Source: Streptomyces sp. cf386 (lineage in GTDB: Bacteria > Actinomycetota > Actinomycetes > Streptomycetales > Streptomycetaceae). Taken from it: a stretch of 64,000 nucleotides of DNA. The stretch is taken from assembly GCF_900103585.1 (NCBI RefSeq), contig NZ_FNHV01000004.1, positions 372,001-436,000 on the forward strand. The letters are read 5' to 3'. The notes under the pieces are model-generated. The model searched no databases and had not been told where the DNA came from. It saw nothing but the letters and a program-made list of their open reading frames with translations. Below are positions 55,269 through 63,973 of this stretch, piece by piece; positions within the stretch are counted from its first letter, which is position 1; each line of letters starts with the position of its first letter. The translations under genes and the position numbers were made by a program.

Positions 55269-56591
55269 ATGAGTCCCCCTGTCGCGCCCCCGGGATGGAG
55301 CCGTTGGCTGGTTCCGCCCGCCGCTCTCTCGGTTCATCTGTCCATCGGCCAGGCCTACGCCTGGAGCGTGTTCAAGCCCCCGCTCGAATCAGCGCTCGGC
55401 CTCAGCGGCACGCAGAGCGCGCTACCCTTCCAACTCGGCATCGTCATGCTCGGCCTGTCGGCCGCGTTCGGCGGCACGCTGGTGGAGCGCAACGGGCCGC
55501 GCTGGGCCATGACCGTCGCCCTGATCTGCTTCTCGTCCGGCTTCCTGCTCTCCGCGCTGGGCGCGGCCACCGAGCAGTACTGGCTGATCGTTTTCGGCTA
55601 CGGCTTCGTCGGCGGCATCGGCCTCGGCATCGGTTACATCTCGCCGGTCTCCACACTGATCAAGTGGTTCCCCGACCGGCCCGGCATGGCCACCGGCATC
55701 GCGATCATGGGCTTCGGCGGCGGCGCGCTCATCGCCTCGCCCTGGTCGGCGCAGATGCTGGACTCGTTCGGCAGCGACAGCTCCGGGATCGCGATGGCGT
55801 TCCTGGTGCACGGGCTGTCGTACTCCGTCTTCATGCTGCTCGGTGTGCTGCTGGTCCGCGTCCCGCGCACCGAGAAGCCGGTCGGCGACGGGCCGAGCGC
55901 CTTCGACGGGCCGCAGGTGTCCGCGCGCAACGCCGTGCGCACGCCGCAGTTCTGGTGTTTGTGGGTCGTGCTCTGCATGAACGTGACCGCGGGCATCGGC
56001 ATCCTGGAGAAGGCCGCGCCGATGATCACGGACTTCTTCGCGAACACCTCCACCCCGGTGTCGGTGTCCGCGGCGGCCGGGTTCGTCGCGCTGCTGTCGG
56101 CGGCCAACATGGCGGGCCGCATCGGCTGGTCGTCGACCTCCGACCTGATCGGGCGCAAGAACATCTACCGCCTCTACCTGGGGGCGGGCGCGCTGATGTA
56201 CGGCCTGATCGCGCTGGCCGGGGACTCGTCGAAGCCGCTGTTCATCCTGTGCGCGCTGGTGATCCTCTCCTTCTACGGCGGCGGCTTCGCGACGATCCCC
56301 GCCTATCTGAAGGATCTCTTCGGGACGTACCAGGTGGGCGCCATCCATGGACGGCTGCTCACCGCCTGGTCCACGGCCGGTGTCCTCGGGCCGCTGATCG
56401 TGAACTGGATCGCCGACCGGCAGGAGGAGGCGGGCAAGGACGGCTCCTCCTTGTACACCATGTCCCTGTTCATCATGATCGGGCTGCTCGCCGTAGGCTT
56501 CGTCGCCAACGAACTCGTCCGGCCGGTCCACCCCCGCCATCACATTCCCGCCCCGGAGTCGAAGGAGAAGGAGGCCGCGGATGTCCAGTGA
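55269..56591 (+). CDS. MFS transporter, oxalate/formate antiporter (OFA) family
   Basis: A 440-residue, 12-helix transporter. OFA features are the head SVHLSIGQAYAWSVFKPPLE, the loop GTLVERNGPRWAMTVALICFSSGFLLSALG, GIGLGIGYISPVSTLIKWFPDRPGMATGIAIMGFGGGALIASP, and ATIPAYLKDLFGTYQVGAIHGRLLTAWSTAGVLGPL. It may exchange oxalate, formate or another carboxylate, which fits the divergent formate dehydrogenase operon. ATG 55269 is the first sensible start though only a weak GGGA precedes it. Its stop lies 11 bases inside the next small gene. Confidence 0.9.
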   Translation: MSPPVAPPGWSRWLVPPAALSVHLSIGQAYAWSVFKPPLESALGLSGTQSALPFQLGIVMLGLSAAFGGTLVERNGPRWAMTVALICFSSGFLLSALGAATEQYWLIVFGYGFVGGIGLGIGYISPVSTLIKWFPDRPGMATGIAIMGFGGGALIASPWSAQMLDSFGSDSSGIAMAFLVHGLSYSVFMLLGVLLVRVPRTEKPVGDGPSAFDGPQVSARNAVRTPQFWCLWVVLCMNVTAGIGILEKAAPMITDFFANTSTPVSVSAAAGFVALLSAANMAGRIGWSSTSDLIGRKNIYRLYLGAGALMYGLIALAGDSSKPLFILCALVILSFYGGGFATIPAYLKDLFGTYQVGAIHGRLLTAWSTAGVLGPLIVNWIADRQEEAGKDGSSLYTMSLFIMIGLLAVGFVANELVRPVHPRHHIPAPESKEKEAADVQ

Positions 56592-56709
56592 CAGCAGTCC
56601 GCCCAGCCGACGAGGGCTGATCGCCTTCGCCTGGGTATGGGTGGGGGTGCCCCTCGCGTACGGGGTCTACGAACTCGTGCAGAAGGCAACGCAGCTGTTC
56701 ACCGGCTAG
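56581..56709 (+). CDS. Small single-helix membrane partner of the OFA transporter
   Basis: A 42-residue protein: a Ser-rich start, an Arg pair (SRRG), one hydrophobic segment LIAFAWVWVGVPLAYGVYELV and a short tail. The ATG at 56581 overlaps the transporter stop by 11 bases with GGCCGCGG upstream, so translation is coupled. It resembles the short 'MFS transporter small subunit' proteins found after actinobacterial OFA transporters. It probably associates with the transporter; its role is unknown. Confidence 0.8.
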   Translation: MSSDSSPPSRRGLIAFAWVWVGVPLAYGVYELVQKATQLFTG

Positions 56710-56859
56710 GGGTTCGGAAGTTGTTCGGGCGTCCGACGGTCTGATCGAAGCTGACAACGCGGGCGCTCGTTTCCTGTGGCATCACGTGCCCTCGTACCCG
56801 CGAGTCACTGATCAGACTGGTGAATCCCGTTACCCGAGGTTCGAGGGGATCACCAATCG

Positions 56860-57798
56860 ATGAACGGCTCCCGCATCGCCGCTGTCGGCCACTATCAGCC
56901 CGCCAGGGTACTCACCAACGAGGACCTGGCGGGCATGGTCGACACCAGTGACGAGTGGATCATGAGCCGGGTGGGGATCCGCACGCGCCACATCGCCGGC
57001 CCCGACGAGCCGGTCGATGAACTGGCCGCCCACGCCGCCGCCAAGGCCCTCGCGGCGGCAGGTCTCGCACCCGGCGACATCGATCTGGTCCTGGTCGCCA
57101 CCTCCACCGCCATCGACCGGTCCCCGAACATGGCCGCGCGGGTCGCGGCCCGGCTCGGCATCCCGTCGCCCGCCGCCATGGACCTCAACGTCGTCTGCGC
57201 CGGCTTCACCCATGCCCTGGCCACCGCCGACCACGCCGTCCGGGCGGGCGGCGCGACCCGGGCCCTGGTGATCGGCGCCGACAAGATGTCCGACGTCACC
57301 GACTGGGGTGACCGCACGACCTGTGTGCTGGTCGGCGACGGGGCGGGCGCGGCGGTCGTGGAGGCATCCGAGGACACCGGCATCGGGCCGGTGCTGTGGG
57401 GTTCGGTGCCCGAGATGGGGCACGCGGTGCGCATCGAGGGGCAGCCCGCACGGTTCGCGCAGGAAGGGCAGAGCGTCTACCGCTGGGCGACGACCCAGCT
57501 ACCGGCCATCGCCCGCCGGGCCTGCGAGCGGGCGGGCCTCGCACCCGAGGACCTCGCCGGGGTCGTGCTGCACCAGGCCAACCTGCGCATCATCGAGCCC
57601 CTCGCCATGAAGCTCGGCGCGGTCAACGCCGTGGTCGCGCGGGATGTCGCCGAGTCCGGGAACACCTCGGCGGCGAGCATTCCGCTGGCGTTCTCCAAGC
57701 TTGTGGAGCAGGGGCGGATCTCCAGCGGGGACCCGGTGCTGCTGTTCGGGTTCGGCGGGAATCTGTCGTACGCCGGGCAGGTCGTCCGCTGTCCCTGA
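56860..57798 (+). CDS. Beta-ketoacyl-ACP synthase III (KAS III/FabH family)
   Basis: A 312-residue condensing enzyme with a complete catalytic triad: Cys113 in LNVVCAGFTHAL, His238 in VVLHQANLRI and Asn268 in ESGNTSAAS. The head SRIAAVGHYQPARVLTNEDL and the C-terminal FGGNLSYAGQVV are typical. It would start fatty-acid or polyketide chains from acyl-CoA, but no acyl carrier protein, fabD or fabF is adjacent, so it is a secondary copy. The start is ATG 56860 with GAGGGG upstream. The 150-bp gap before it shows no gene. Confidence 0.9.
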   Translation: MNGSRIAAVGHYQPARVLTNEDLAGMVDTSDEWIMSRVGIRTRHIAGPDEPVDELAAHAAAKALAAAGLAPGDIDLVLVATSTAIDRSPNMAARVAARLGIPSPAAMDLNVVCAGFTHALATADHAVRAGGATRALVIGADKMSDVTDWGDRTTCVLVGDGAGAAVVEASEDTGIGPVLWGSVPEMGHAVRIEGQPARFAQEGQSVYRWATTQLPAIARRACERAGLAPEDLAGVVLHQANLRIIEPLAMKLGAVNAVVARDVAESGNTSAASIPLAFSKLVEQGRISSGDPVLLFGFGGNLSYAGQVVRCP

Positions 57799-57850
57799 CG
57801 CCGGTGTGATGTGGCCAACTCCCCGGTTCCCTGGTCTTTGTGCGCCGTAG

Positions 57851-57869
57851 ACTGTAGACGAAAGACAAT
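57851..57869. promoter_or_regulatory. Candidate GntR-type operator upstream of GntR gene
   Basis: ACTGTAGACGAAAGACAAT contains ACTGTAGAC, the exact complement of GTCTACAGT at 55085-55093, and ends in ACAAT. It lies 69 bp before the GntR start and suggests autoregulation. Confidence 0.45.
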
Positions 57870-57937
57870 CGATACTGGCTTTCCGTGACGGCCGGCTACG
57901 GGACGCAGTCGCCCGGCGTTCGCCCAGGAGGGGACCG

Positions 57938-58615
57938 ATGTTGTCGACAGGACTGCCGCAGGGTGCGGTGCCCAAGCTCGAACGGCCCGGTCCGCTGCGC
58001 GACCGCGTCTACGAGGCGCTGCTCGAACTCATCACGACCCGAGCCCTCCAGCCCGGCCAGCACCTGGTCGAGAGCGAACTCGCCGGCCACCTCGGTGTGT
58101 CACGGCAGCCGGTGCGCGAGGCGCTGCAACGGCTGAACACCGAGGGCTGGGTCGATCTGCGGCCCGCCCAGGGCGCGTTCGTGCACGAGCCGACGGAGGA
58201 GGAGGCCGACCAGCTCCTCACCGTCCGCACCCTCCTGGAGGCCGAGGCCGCCCGGCTCGCGGCCGCCCACGCCGACAGCCCCGGCATCGCGGCCCTGGAG
58301 CAGCTCTGCACGGAGGGCGAGAAGGCCGTCGCCGCCGATGACGTGGACGCCGCCGTCGCCCTCAACGCCCGCTTCCACGCGAAGATCATGGACCTCGCGG
58401 GCAACGCGGTCCTGGCCGAGCTGGCGGCACAGGTCGACCGACGCGTCCGCTGGTACTACACGCCTGTCGCCCGCCAGCGTGGGCAGCAGTCCTGGATCGA
58501 GCACCGGGGGATGATCGCCGCGATCACGGAGCGGGACGAGCAGCGCGCCACCGAGCTGATGCGGGAACACACGGAGCACACGCGGCGGTCGTATCACGCG
58601 CGTCAGCGGTCGTAG
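57938..58615 (+). CDS. GntR-family regulator with FCD domain (FadR subgroup)
   Basis: A 225-residue regulator. The winged HTH is PLRDRVYEALLELITTRALQPGQHLVESELAGHLGVSRQPVREALQRLNTEGWVDLRPAQGAFV, and the FCD helical effector domain follows, with likely metal-binding residues in ALNARFHAKIMDLAGN and EHRGMIAAI. FCD ligands are often small organic acids, which fits control of the oxalate/formate-type genes nearby. The start is ATG 57938 after CAGGAGGGG. Confidence 0.9.
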   Translation: MLSTGLPQGAVPKLERPGPLRDRVYEALLELITTRALQPGQHLVESELAGHLGVSRQPVREALQRLNTEGWVDLRPAQGAFVHEPTEEEADQLLTVRTLLEAEAARLAAAHADSPGIAALEQLCTEGEKAVAADDVDAAVALNARFHAKIMDLAGNAVLAELAAQVDRRVRWYYTPVARQRGQQSWIEHRGMIAAITERDEQRATELMREHTEHTRRSYHARQRS

Positions 58616-58634
58616 CAGCACTCACCGCGGGTGC

Positions 58635-58675
58635 GCGGCCCCCGTGTCCTCCCTGGCGGAGGGCGCGGGGGCCGC
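58635..58675 (+). terminator. Hairpin terminator after GntR gene
   Basis: GCGGCCCCCG (58635-58644) pairs perfectly with CGGGGGCCGC (58666-58675), followed by CTGTTTG. Confidence 0.8.
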
Positions 58676-58733
58676 CTGTTTGCCGGTGTGGCACCAGTGC
58701 GCGCAACGCTCGCGGCGTCTTTGTCCACTGAGT

Positions 58734-58770
58734 GGAGAAAGTTGAGGGCAATCTCTGCGCAACTTCTTCC
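58734..58770. promoter_or_regulatory. Candidate ROK operator (spaced inverted repeat)
   Basis: GGAGAAAGTTG (58734-58744) and CAACTTCTTCC (58760-58770) are inverted with 9 of 11 matches and a 15-bp spacer, in the region upstream of the ROK regulator gene. The remaining bases of 58676-58905 show no gene. Confidence 0.4.
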
Positions 58771-58905
58771 CAGTCCCGACGACCACTGCTACGTTCCCCT
58801 CGAAAGCAGGCCACGAATGGGGCCTCCCCGGGCTCGAGCGAAGGCGAGAGCTTAGGGAAGGCCGAAACCCGGCGCGCACAGGCCGATTGAGGCGGGGAGG
58901 GGCTC

Positions 58906-60096
58906 GTGAGACGCATGACGGCACGACCCGCAAACGCCCATCAGGCCAAACTGCTCAGGCTGTTGCGCGACGGAGGTCCCAACTCCCGGGCCCAGCTGGG
59001 TGATCAGATCGACCTCTCACGGTCCAAGCTGGCCGTGGAGGTGGACCGCCTGCTGGAGACGGGCCTGGTCGTGGCCGACGGACTCGCCGCCTCGCGCGGT
59101 GGGCGCCGTTCGCACAACATCCGGCTCAACCCCGGGCTGCGCTTCCTCGGCGTCGACATCGGCGCGACCTCGGTCGACGTCGCCGTCACCAACGCCGAAC
59201 TGGAGATCCTGGGCCATCTCAACCAGCCCATGGACGTACGCGAGGGCCCGGTCGCGGTGTTCGAGCAAGTCCTGTCCATGGCAGCGAAGTTGAGGGCCTC
59301 CGGGCTCGCGGAGGGGTACGACGGCGCCGGCATCGGCGTCCCCGGACCGGTCCGCTTCCCCGAAGGTGTCCCGGTGGCCCCGCCGATCATGCCGGGCTGG
59401 GACGGCTTCCCCGTGCGGGAGGCGCTCAGCCAGGAACTCGGCTGTCCGGTCATGGTCGACAACGACGTGAACCTGATGGCGATGGGGGAGCAGCATGCGG
59501 GGGTCGCACGCTCCGTGGGCGACTTCCTCTGCGTCAAGATCGGCACCGGCATCGGCTGCGGCATCGTCGCGGGCGGTGACGTGCACCGCGGTGTCACCGG
59601 CAGCGCGGGCGACATCGGGCACATCCAGGCCGTGCCCGACGGCCGCCCCTGCGCCTGCGGCAACCGGGGCTGTCTGGAGGCACACTTCAGCGGCTCGGCC
59701 CTCGCCCGGGACGCCGTGGAGGCGGCCCAGCAGGGACTGTCGGAGGAACTCGCCTCGCGGCTGGAGGCGAACGGCACCCTGACCGCCGTCGACGTCGCCG
59801 CCGCGGCCGCCGCGGGCGACGCCACCGCCCTCGACCTGATCCGCGAGGGCGGCAACCGCGTCGGCCAGGTCATCGCCGGACTCGTCAGCTTCTTCAACCC
59901 CGGCCTGGTGGTGATCGGCGGCGGGGTGACCGGCCTCGGCCACAACCTGCTCGCCGCGATCCGCACCCAGGTCTACCGCCAGTCGCTGCCCCTGGCGACC
60001 GGCAATCTCCCCATCGTGTTGGGGGAGTTGGGCCCCACTGCCGGAGTCATCGGCGCGGCCCGGCTCATCAGCGACCACCTGTTCTCACCCGCGTAA
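58906..60096 (+). CDS. ROK-family transcriptional regulator
   Basis: A 396-residue repressor. The N-terminal HTH (QAKLLRLLRDGGPNSRAQLGDQIDLSRSKLAVEVDRLLETGLV) is joined to a sugar-kinase-like ROK domain: FLGVDIGATSVDVAVT (phosphate loop), VDNDVNLMAMGEQ, GDIGHI and the zinc-binding PCACGNRGCLEAH. These proteins usually repress neighbouring sugar genes. The start is GTG 58906 after GGGGAGGGG; ATG four codons on is an alternative. It heads the ABC importer genes and probably regulates them. Confidence 0.92.
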   Translation: MRRMTARPANAHQAKLLRLLRDGGPNSRAQLGDQIDLSRSKLAVEVDRLLETGLVVADGLAASRGGRRSHNIRLNPGLRFLGVDIGATSVDVAVTNAELEILGHLNQPMDVREGPVAVFEQVLSMAAKLRASGLAEGYDGAGIGVPGPVRFPEGVPVAPPIMPGWDGFPVREALSQELGCPVMVDNDVNLMAMGEQHAGVARSVGDFLCVKIGTGIGCGIVAGGDVHRGVTGSAGDIGHIQAVPDGRPCACGNRGCLEAHFSGSALARDAVEAAQQGLSEELASRLEANGTLTAVDVAAAAAAGDATALDLIREGGNRVGQVIAGLVSFFNPGLVVIGGGVTGLGHNLLAAIRTQVYRQSLPLATGNLPIVLGELGPTAGVIGAARLISDHLFSPA

Positions 60097-60208
60097 GCCA
60101 CTCGCTCCGCACAGCTCACCAGCACCGCACCTCGCACAGCGCTCAGCTCTGCCCTGCTCTGCCTCGCCCCGCCCTGAAACCGGCCCGCACGCCCGCCAAG
60201 GGGACCTC

Positions 60209-61729
60209 ATGGCACCAGAACCACCGCTGCTCAGCATGTCCGGCATCACCAAGTCGTTCCCCGGAGTCCGCGCCCTCGACGGCGTCGACCTCGGCGTCCA
60301 GGCCGGTGAAGTGCACTGCCTGCTCGGCCAGAACGGCGCCGGCAAGTCCACGCTCATCAAGGTTCTGGCCGGCGCCCACCAGCCCGACACCGGCACCATC
60401 CACTGGCGCGGCGAGGAGGTCACCCTCCGCTCGCCGATCGCCGCGATGCGTCTGGGCATCGCCACCATCTACCAGGAACTCGACCTGGTCGAGCACCTGT
60501 CGGTGGCCGAGAACGTCCACCTCGGCCATGAGCCCACGGCCGCCGGTTTCGTCGTACGCGGAAAGGTCGCCCGGGAGTCGACCGCGCAGCTTCTCAAGCG
60601 ACTTGGGCATCCCGAGATCGACCCGAGCCGCCTGGTCGGGGAGCTGTCGGCGGCGCAGCAGCAGATCGTGTCCATGGCGCGGGCGCTCTCCCACGACGTA
60701 CGGCTGATCGTGATGGACGAGCCGTCCGCCGCCCTCGACCCGGACGAGGTCGACAACCTCTTCCGCATCGTCGGCGACCTCACCGCCGCCGGTGTCGCCG
60801 TCGTCTACATCTCGCACCGGCTGGAGGAGATCCGCCGGATCGGCGACCGGGTCACCGTCCTGAAGGACGGGCGGGCCGTGGCCGGCGGACTCCCGGCGAA
60901 GACGACGCCGACGCGCGACGTCGTGGCGATGATGACGGGGCGCAACGTCGAGTACGTCTTCCCCGAGCGGCCGGCGAAGGACGCCACGGGCGGGAAGCCG
61001 CTGCTGGAGGTGCGCGGACTCGCCCGGGACGGTGAGTTCGAGCCACTCGACCTGACGGTGCGGCCCGGCGAGATCGTCGGGCTCGCGGGACTCGTGGGCT
61101 CGGGGCGCTCCGAGATCCTGGAGACGATCTACGGGGCCAGGAAGCCCAGCGCCGGTCAGGTCCTCGTGGACGGGCGGGCGCTCAGGCCCGGCAGCGTGCG
61201 CGCCGCCGTACGTGCGGGGCTCGGGCTCGCCCCCGAGGAGCGCAAGGCACAGGCGCTGCTGATGCTGGAGTCCGTCACCCGCAATGTGTCGGTGTCGTCC
61301 ATGTCCCGCTTCTCGCGTGGCGGCTGGATCGACCGCGCCGCCGAACTGGCAGCCGCGCGGACCGCGACACGCGAGCTGTCGCTGCGGCCCGACAACCCCT
61401 CCGTGCCCGTGCGCACGCTCTCCGGCGGCAACCAGCAGAAGGCCGTCCTGGCCCGCTGGCTGCTGCGCGGCTGCCGCGTCCTGCTGCTCGACGAACCCAC
61501 CCGCGGCGTCGACGTCGGCGCCCGCGCCGAGCTGTACGCGGTCGTCCGACGCCTGGCCGACGAAGGCCTCGCCGTGCTGCTGGTCTCCAGCGAGGTGCCC
61601 GAGGTACTGGGCCTCGCCGACCGCGTCCTGGTACTCCGCGAAGGCCGGGTCGTCCACACGGCACCGGCCCGCGAACTCGACGAACACCGCGTACTCGACC
61701 TCGTCATGGAAGGAAGCCCGGCGTCATGA
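60209..61729 (+). CDS. Sugar ABC importer ATPase, tandem-domain (RbsA/XylG type)
   Basis: A 506-residue protein with two ABC domains. In the first, Walker A is GQNGAGKST (40-48), the signature is LSAAQQQIVSMARAL and Walker B LIVMDEPSAALD. In the second, the Walker A is degenerate (GLVGSGRSEI, as usual in this family), the signature LSGGNQQKAVLARWL and Walker B VLLLDEPTRGVD. It energises uptake with the next two genes. The start is ATG 60209. The stop overlaps the permease start (ATGA). Confidence 0.94.
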   Translation: MAPEPPLLSMSGITKSFPGVRALDGVDLGVQAGEVHCLLGQNGAGKSTLIKVLAGAHQPDTGTIHWRGEEVTLRSPIAAMRLGIATIYQELDLVEHLSVAENVHLGHEPTAAGFVVRGKVARESTAQLLKRLGHPEIDPSRLVGELSAAQQQIVSMARALSHDVRLIVMDEPSAALDPDEVDNLFRIVGDLTAAGVAVVYISHRLEEIRRIGDRVTVLKDGRAVAGGLPAKTTPTRDVVAMMTGRNVEYVFPERPAKDATGGKPLLEVRGLARDGEFEPLDLTVRPGEIVGLAGLVGSGRSEILETIYGARKPSAGQVLVDGRALRPGSVRAAVRAGLGLAPEERKAQALLMLESVTRNVSVSSMSRFSRGGWIDRAAELAAARTATRELSLRPDNPSVPVRTLSGGNQQKAVLARWLLRGCRVLLLDEPTRGVDVGARAELYAVVRRLADEGLAVLLVSSEVPEVLGLADRVLVLREGRVVHTAPARELDEHRVLDLVMEGSPAS

Positions 61730-62745
61730 CGCAGCACGCCTCACCGCCGAGGGACAGCACCGGCAAGGTGCCCTCGGCCGGCGCAGCGCCCGCATGGCGG
61801 GGCCTGATGGCCCGTGCCGACGTGCGCACCCTCTCCCTGCTCGGCGTCCTCGCCGCGCTGATCGTCATCGGCGGCATCACCAAGCCGGACGAGTTCCTGG
61901 ACACCCGCAACCTCCAACTGGTCCTCACCCAGGCCTCCGTGATCGGCGTCGTCACCGTCGGCATGACCTTCGTCATCATCTCCGGCGGCATCGACCTGTC
62001 CGTCGGCGCGATCGTCGCGCTGGCCTCGGTGTGGGCGACGACGGTCGCCACCCAGGAGTACGGCTTCGCCGGCATCCTCTTCACGGCGGTGATCGTCGGT
62101 GTGGGATGCGGCCTGGTCAACGGGATGCTGATCGCCTACGGCGCGATGGTGCCGTTCATCGCCACGCTCGCCATGCTGGCCTCCGCGCGCGGCCTGGCGT
62201 TGCAGATCACCGACGGCAAGACGCAGATCGTCACCATCCCCTCGGTACTCGACCTCGGCGAGCGCGACGCCTACGTCCTCGGCATCCCGCCACTGGTCAT
62301 GGTGTTCGCGGTCGTGACGATCATCGGCTGGCTGGTCCTGAACCGCACGACCTTCGGGCGGCGCACGGTCGCCGTCGGCGGCAACGCGGAGGCGGCCCGG
62401 CTCGCCGGTATCGACGTCCGCCGCCAGCGGCTCTACCTCTACCTGCTGTCCGGACTGTGCTGCGGCATCGCAGCCTTCCTGCTGATCATCCTGTCCGGAT
62501 CAGGCCAGAACACCAACGGCAACCTCTACGAACTCGACGCCATCGCGGCCGCGATCATCGGCGGCACGCTGCTCACCGGGGGCCGCGGCACCATCGTCGG
62601 CTCCGTGCTCGGCGTCCTGATCTTCACCACGATCACCAACATCTTCGCCCTGAACAACCTGCAGAGCGACGTCCAGCAGATCGCCAAGGGCGCGATCATC
62701 GTCGCCGCCGTGCTGGTCCAGCGCCGTACCGCGAGCACGACCTGA
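61726..62745 (+). CDS. Sugar ABC importer permease (RbsC type)
   Basis: A 339-residue membrane protein with about 8-10 helices. RbsC-type signatures are MTFVIISGGIDLSVGAIVALASVWATTV, NGMLIAYGAMVPFIATLAMLASARGLALQITDGK, GRRTVAVGGNAEAARLAGIDV and the C-terminal AIAAAIIGGTLLTGGRGTIVGSVLGVLIFTTITNIF. It is translationally coupled to the ATPase gene, and the binding-protein gene starts 18 bp after it. The substrate is probably a pentose, inositol or related polyol. Confidence 0.94.
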   Translation: MTQHASPPRDSTGKVPSAGAAPAWRGLMARADVRTLSLLGVLAALIVIGGITKPDEFLDTRNLQLVLTQASVIGVVTVGMTFVIISGGIDLSVGAIVALASVWATTVATQEYGFAGILFTAVIVGVGCGLVNGMLIAYGAMVPFIATLAMLASARGLALQITDGKTQIVTIPSVLDLGERDAYVLGIPPLVMVFAVVTIIGWLVLNRTTFGRRTVAVGGNAEAARLAGIDVRRQRLYLYLLSGLCCGIAAFLLIILSGSGQNTNGNLYELDAIAAAIIGGTLLTGGRGTIVGSVLGVLIFTTITNIFALNNLQSDVQQIAKGAIIVAAVLVQRRTASTT

Positions 62746-62762
62746 GGAAAGGGTTCACCGCC

Positions 62763-63821
62763 ATGCCAGAGCCGACCGACTTCACGAGTCGCTTCACCAG
62801 TCGCAGAGGGCTGCTCTTCGGGACCGCCGCCGTAGGTGCCGGTGCCCTCCTCGTGGGGTGCACGAGCAACGAGTCCGACGACGAGCCGGCCGCGAACGAC
62901 CAGCCGGCCGCCGACGACAAGCCCGGCAAGCAGGTCACCATCGGCTTCGCCGGACCGCAGGCCGACCACGGCTGGCTCAACGCGATCAACGACAACGCCA
63001 AGAGCCGGGCGAAGAAGTACTCCGACGTGACGTTGGAGATCACCGAGGGTTCCAACGACACCGCCGCCCAGATCGGCCAGATAGAGACGCTGATCAACAA
63101 GAAGGTCGACGTGCTGGTGGTGCTGCCCGCCGACGGCAAGGCGCTCACCCAGGTCGGCCTGAAGGCGATGCGGGCCGGCATCCCGGTCATCAACCTCGAC
63201 CGGATCTTCAACACCCCGCAGGCGTACCGCTGCTGGATCGGCGGCGACAACTACGGCATGGGGCTCAACGCCGGGCACTACATCGGCGAGAAGCTCAAGG
63301 ACAAGGCCGACGCCACGGTCATCGAACTGGCGGGCCTGGACAACCTGGAGCTGACCAAGCAGCGCACCGAGGGCTTCGACGCCGCCCTGAAGAACTACCC
63401 CAACATCAAGAAGGTGGCCCGTCAGGCGGCCGAGTTCACGGTCGAGTCCGGGCAGGCCAAGATGGCCCAACTCCTACAGGCGCAGTCGAAGTTCGACGCC
63501 CTGTGGAACCACGACGACGACCAGGGCGTGGGCGCCCTGCGCGCCATCGAGCAGGCGGGGCGTGACGACTTCCTGATGGTCGGCGGCGCGGGTGCGCTGT
63601 CCGCGTTCCAGGCCATCAAGCAGGACGACGGCGTCCTCAAGGCCACCGTTCTGTACCCGCCGACGATGGCCGCGTCCGCCATCGACCTGGCCCGTGCGCT
63701 GGGCCAGGGCAAGGGCGTCGGCGGCATGGCCGAGTTCGAGATCCCGGCCTCGATCACGCTCTACTCGGCGGTCGTCGACAAGACGAACATCGACCAGTAC
63801 ATGTCCACCGGCTTCAAGTGA
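62763..63821 (+). CDS. Sugar ABC importer substrate-binding lipoprotein
   Basis: A 352-residue exported lipoprotein. The signal is Tat-like (SRRGLLFGTAAVGAGALLVGC), with the lipobox Cys at residue 33. The mature part is a type-I periplasmic-binding fold of the ribose/galactose group: VTIGFAGPQADHGWLNAINDNAKSRAKKYSDVTLEI, QIETLINKKVDVLVVLPADGKALTQVGLKAMRAGIPVINLDRIF, TKQRTEGFDAALKNYP. The ligand cannot be read from sequence; inositol-type sugars are possible. The start is ATG 62763 and the gene is followed by a strong terminator. Confidence 0.92.
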   Translation: MPEPTDFTSRFTSRRGLLFGTAAVGAGALLVGCTSNESDDEPAANDQPAADDKPGKQVTIGFAGPQADHGWLNAINDNAKSRAKKYSDVTLEITEGSNDTAAQIGQIETLINKKVDVLVVLPADGKALTQVGLKAMRAGIPVINLDRIFNTPQAYRCWIGGDNYGMGLNAGHYIGEKLKDKADATVIELAGLDNLELTKQRTEGFDAALKNYPNIKKVARQAAEFTVESGQAKMAQLLQAQSKFDALWNHDDDQGVGALRAIEQAGRDDFLMVGGAGALSAFQAIKQDDGVLKATVLYPPTMAASAIDLARALGQGKGVGGMAEFEIPASITLYSAVVDKTNIDQYMSTGFK

Positions 63822-63827
63822 GGCGCA

Positions 63828-63864
63828 CCCTGCCCGACGGGGACGAGGGGTTCGTCGGGCAGGG
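63828..63864 (+). terminator. Hairpin terminator after the ABC importer genes
   Basis: CCCTGCCCGACG (63828-63839) pairs perfectly with CGTCGGGCAGGG (63853-63864), 7 bp after the binding-protein stop. Confidence 0.9.
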
Positions 63865-63914
63865 CCGGGAGCGTTCTGCGGATCGAGCCGACCCGGGGTG
63901 CGGTAGCTCCGGGC

Positions 63915-63973
63915 GGGACGGATCGCCGGTACGGGACGGGATCGCCGTACGGGACGGGATCGCCGTACGGGAC
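63915..63973. repeat. 18-bp tandem repeat at window end
   Basis: Units GGGACGGATCGCCGGTAC, GGGACGGGATCGCCGTAC (twice) and a partial GGGAC. They lie in non-coding DNA downstream of the importer terminator; 63974-64000 shows no start of a gene. Confidence 0.8.

Noticed and set aside
56739..56817. GTCTGATC/GATCAGAC inverted pair before the KAS III gene
   Set aside because: Eight-base arms 63 bp apart; too far and too short to call an operator or hairpin.
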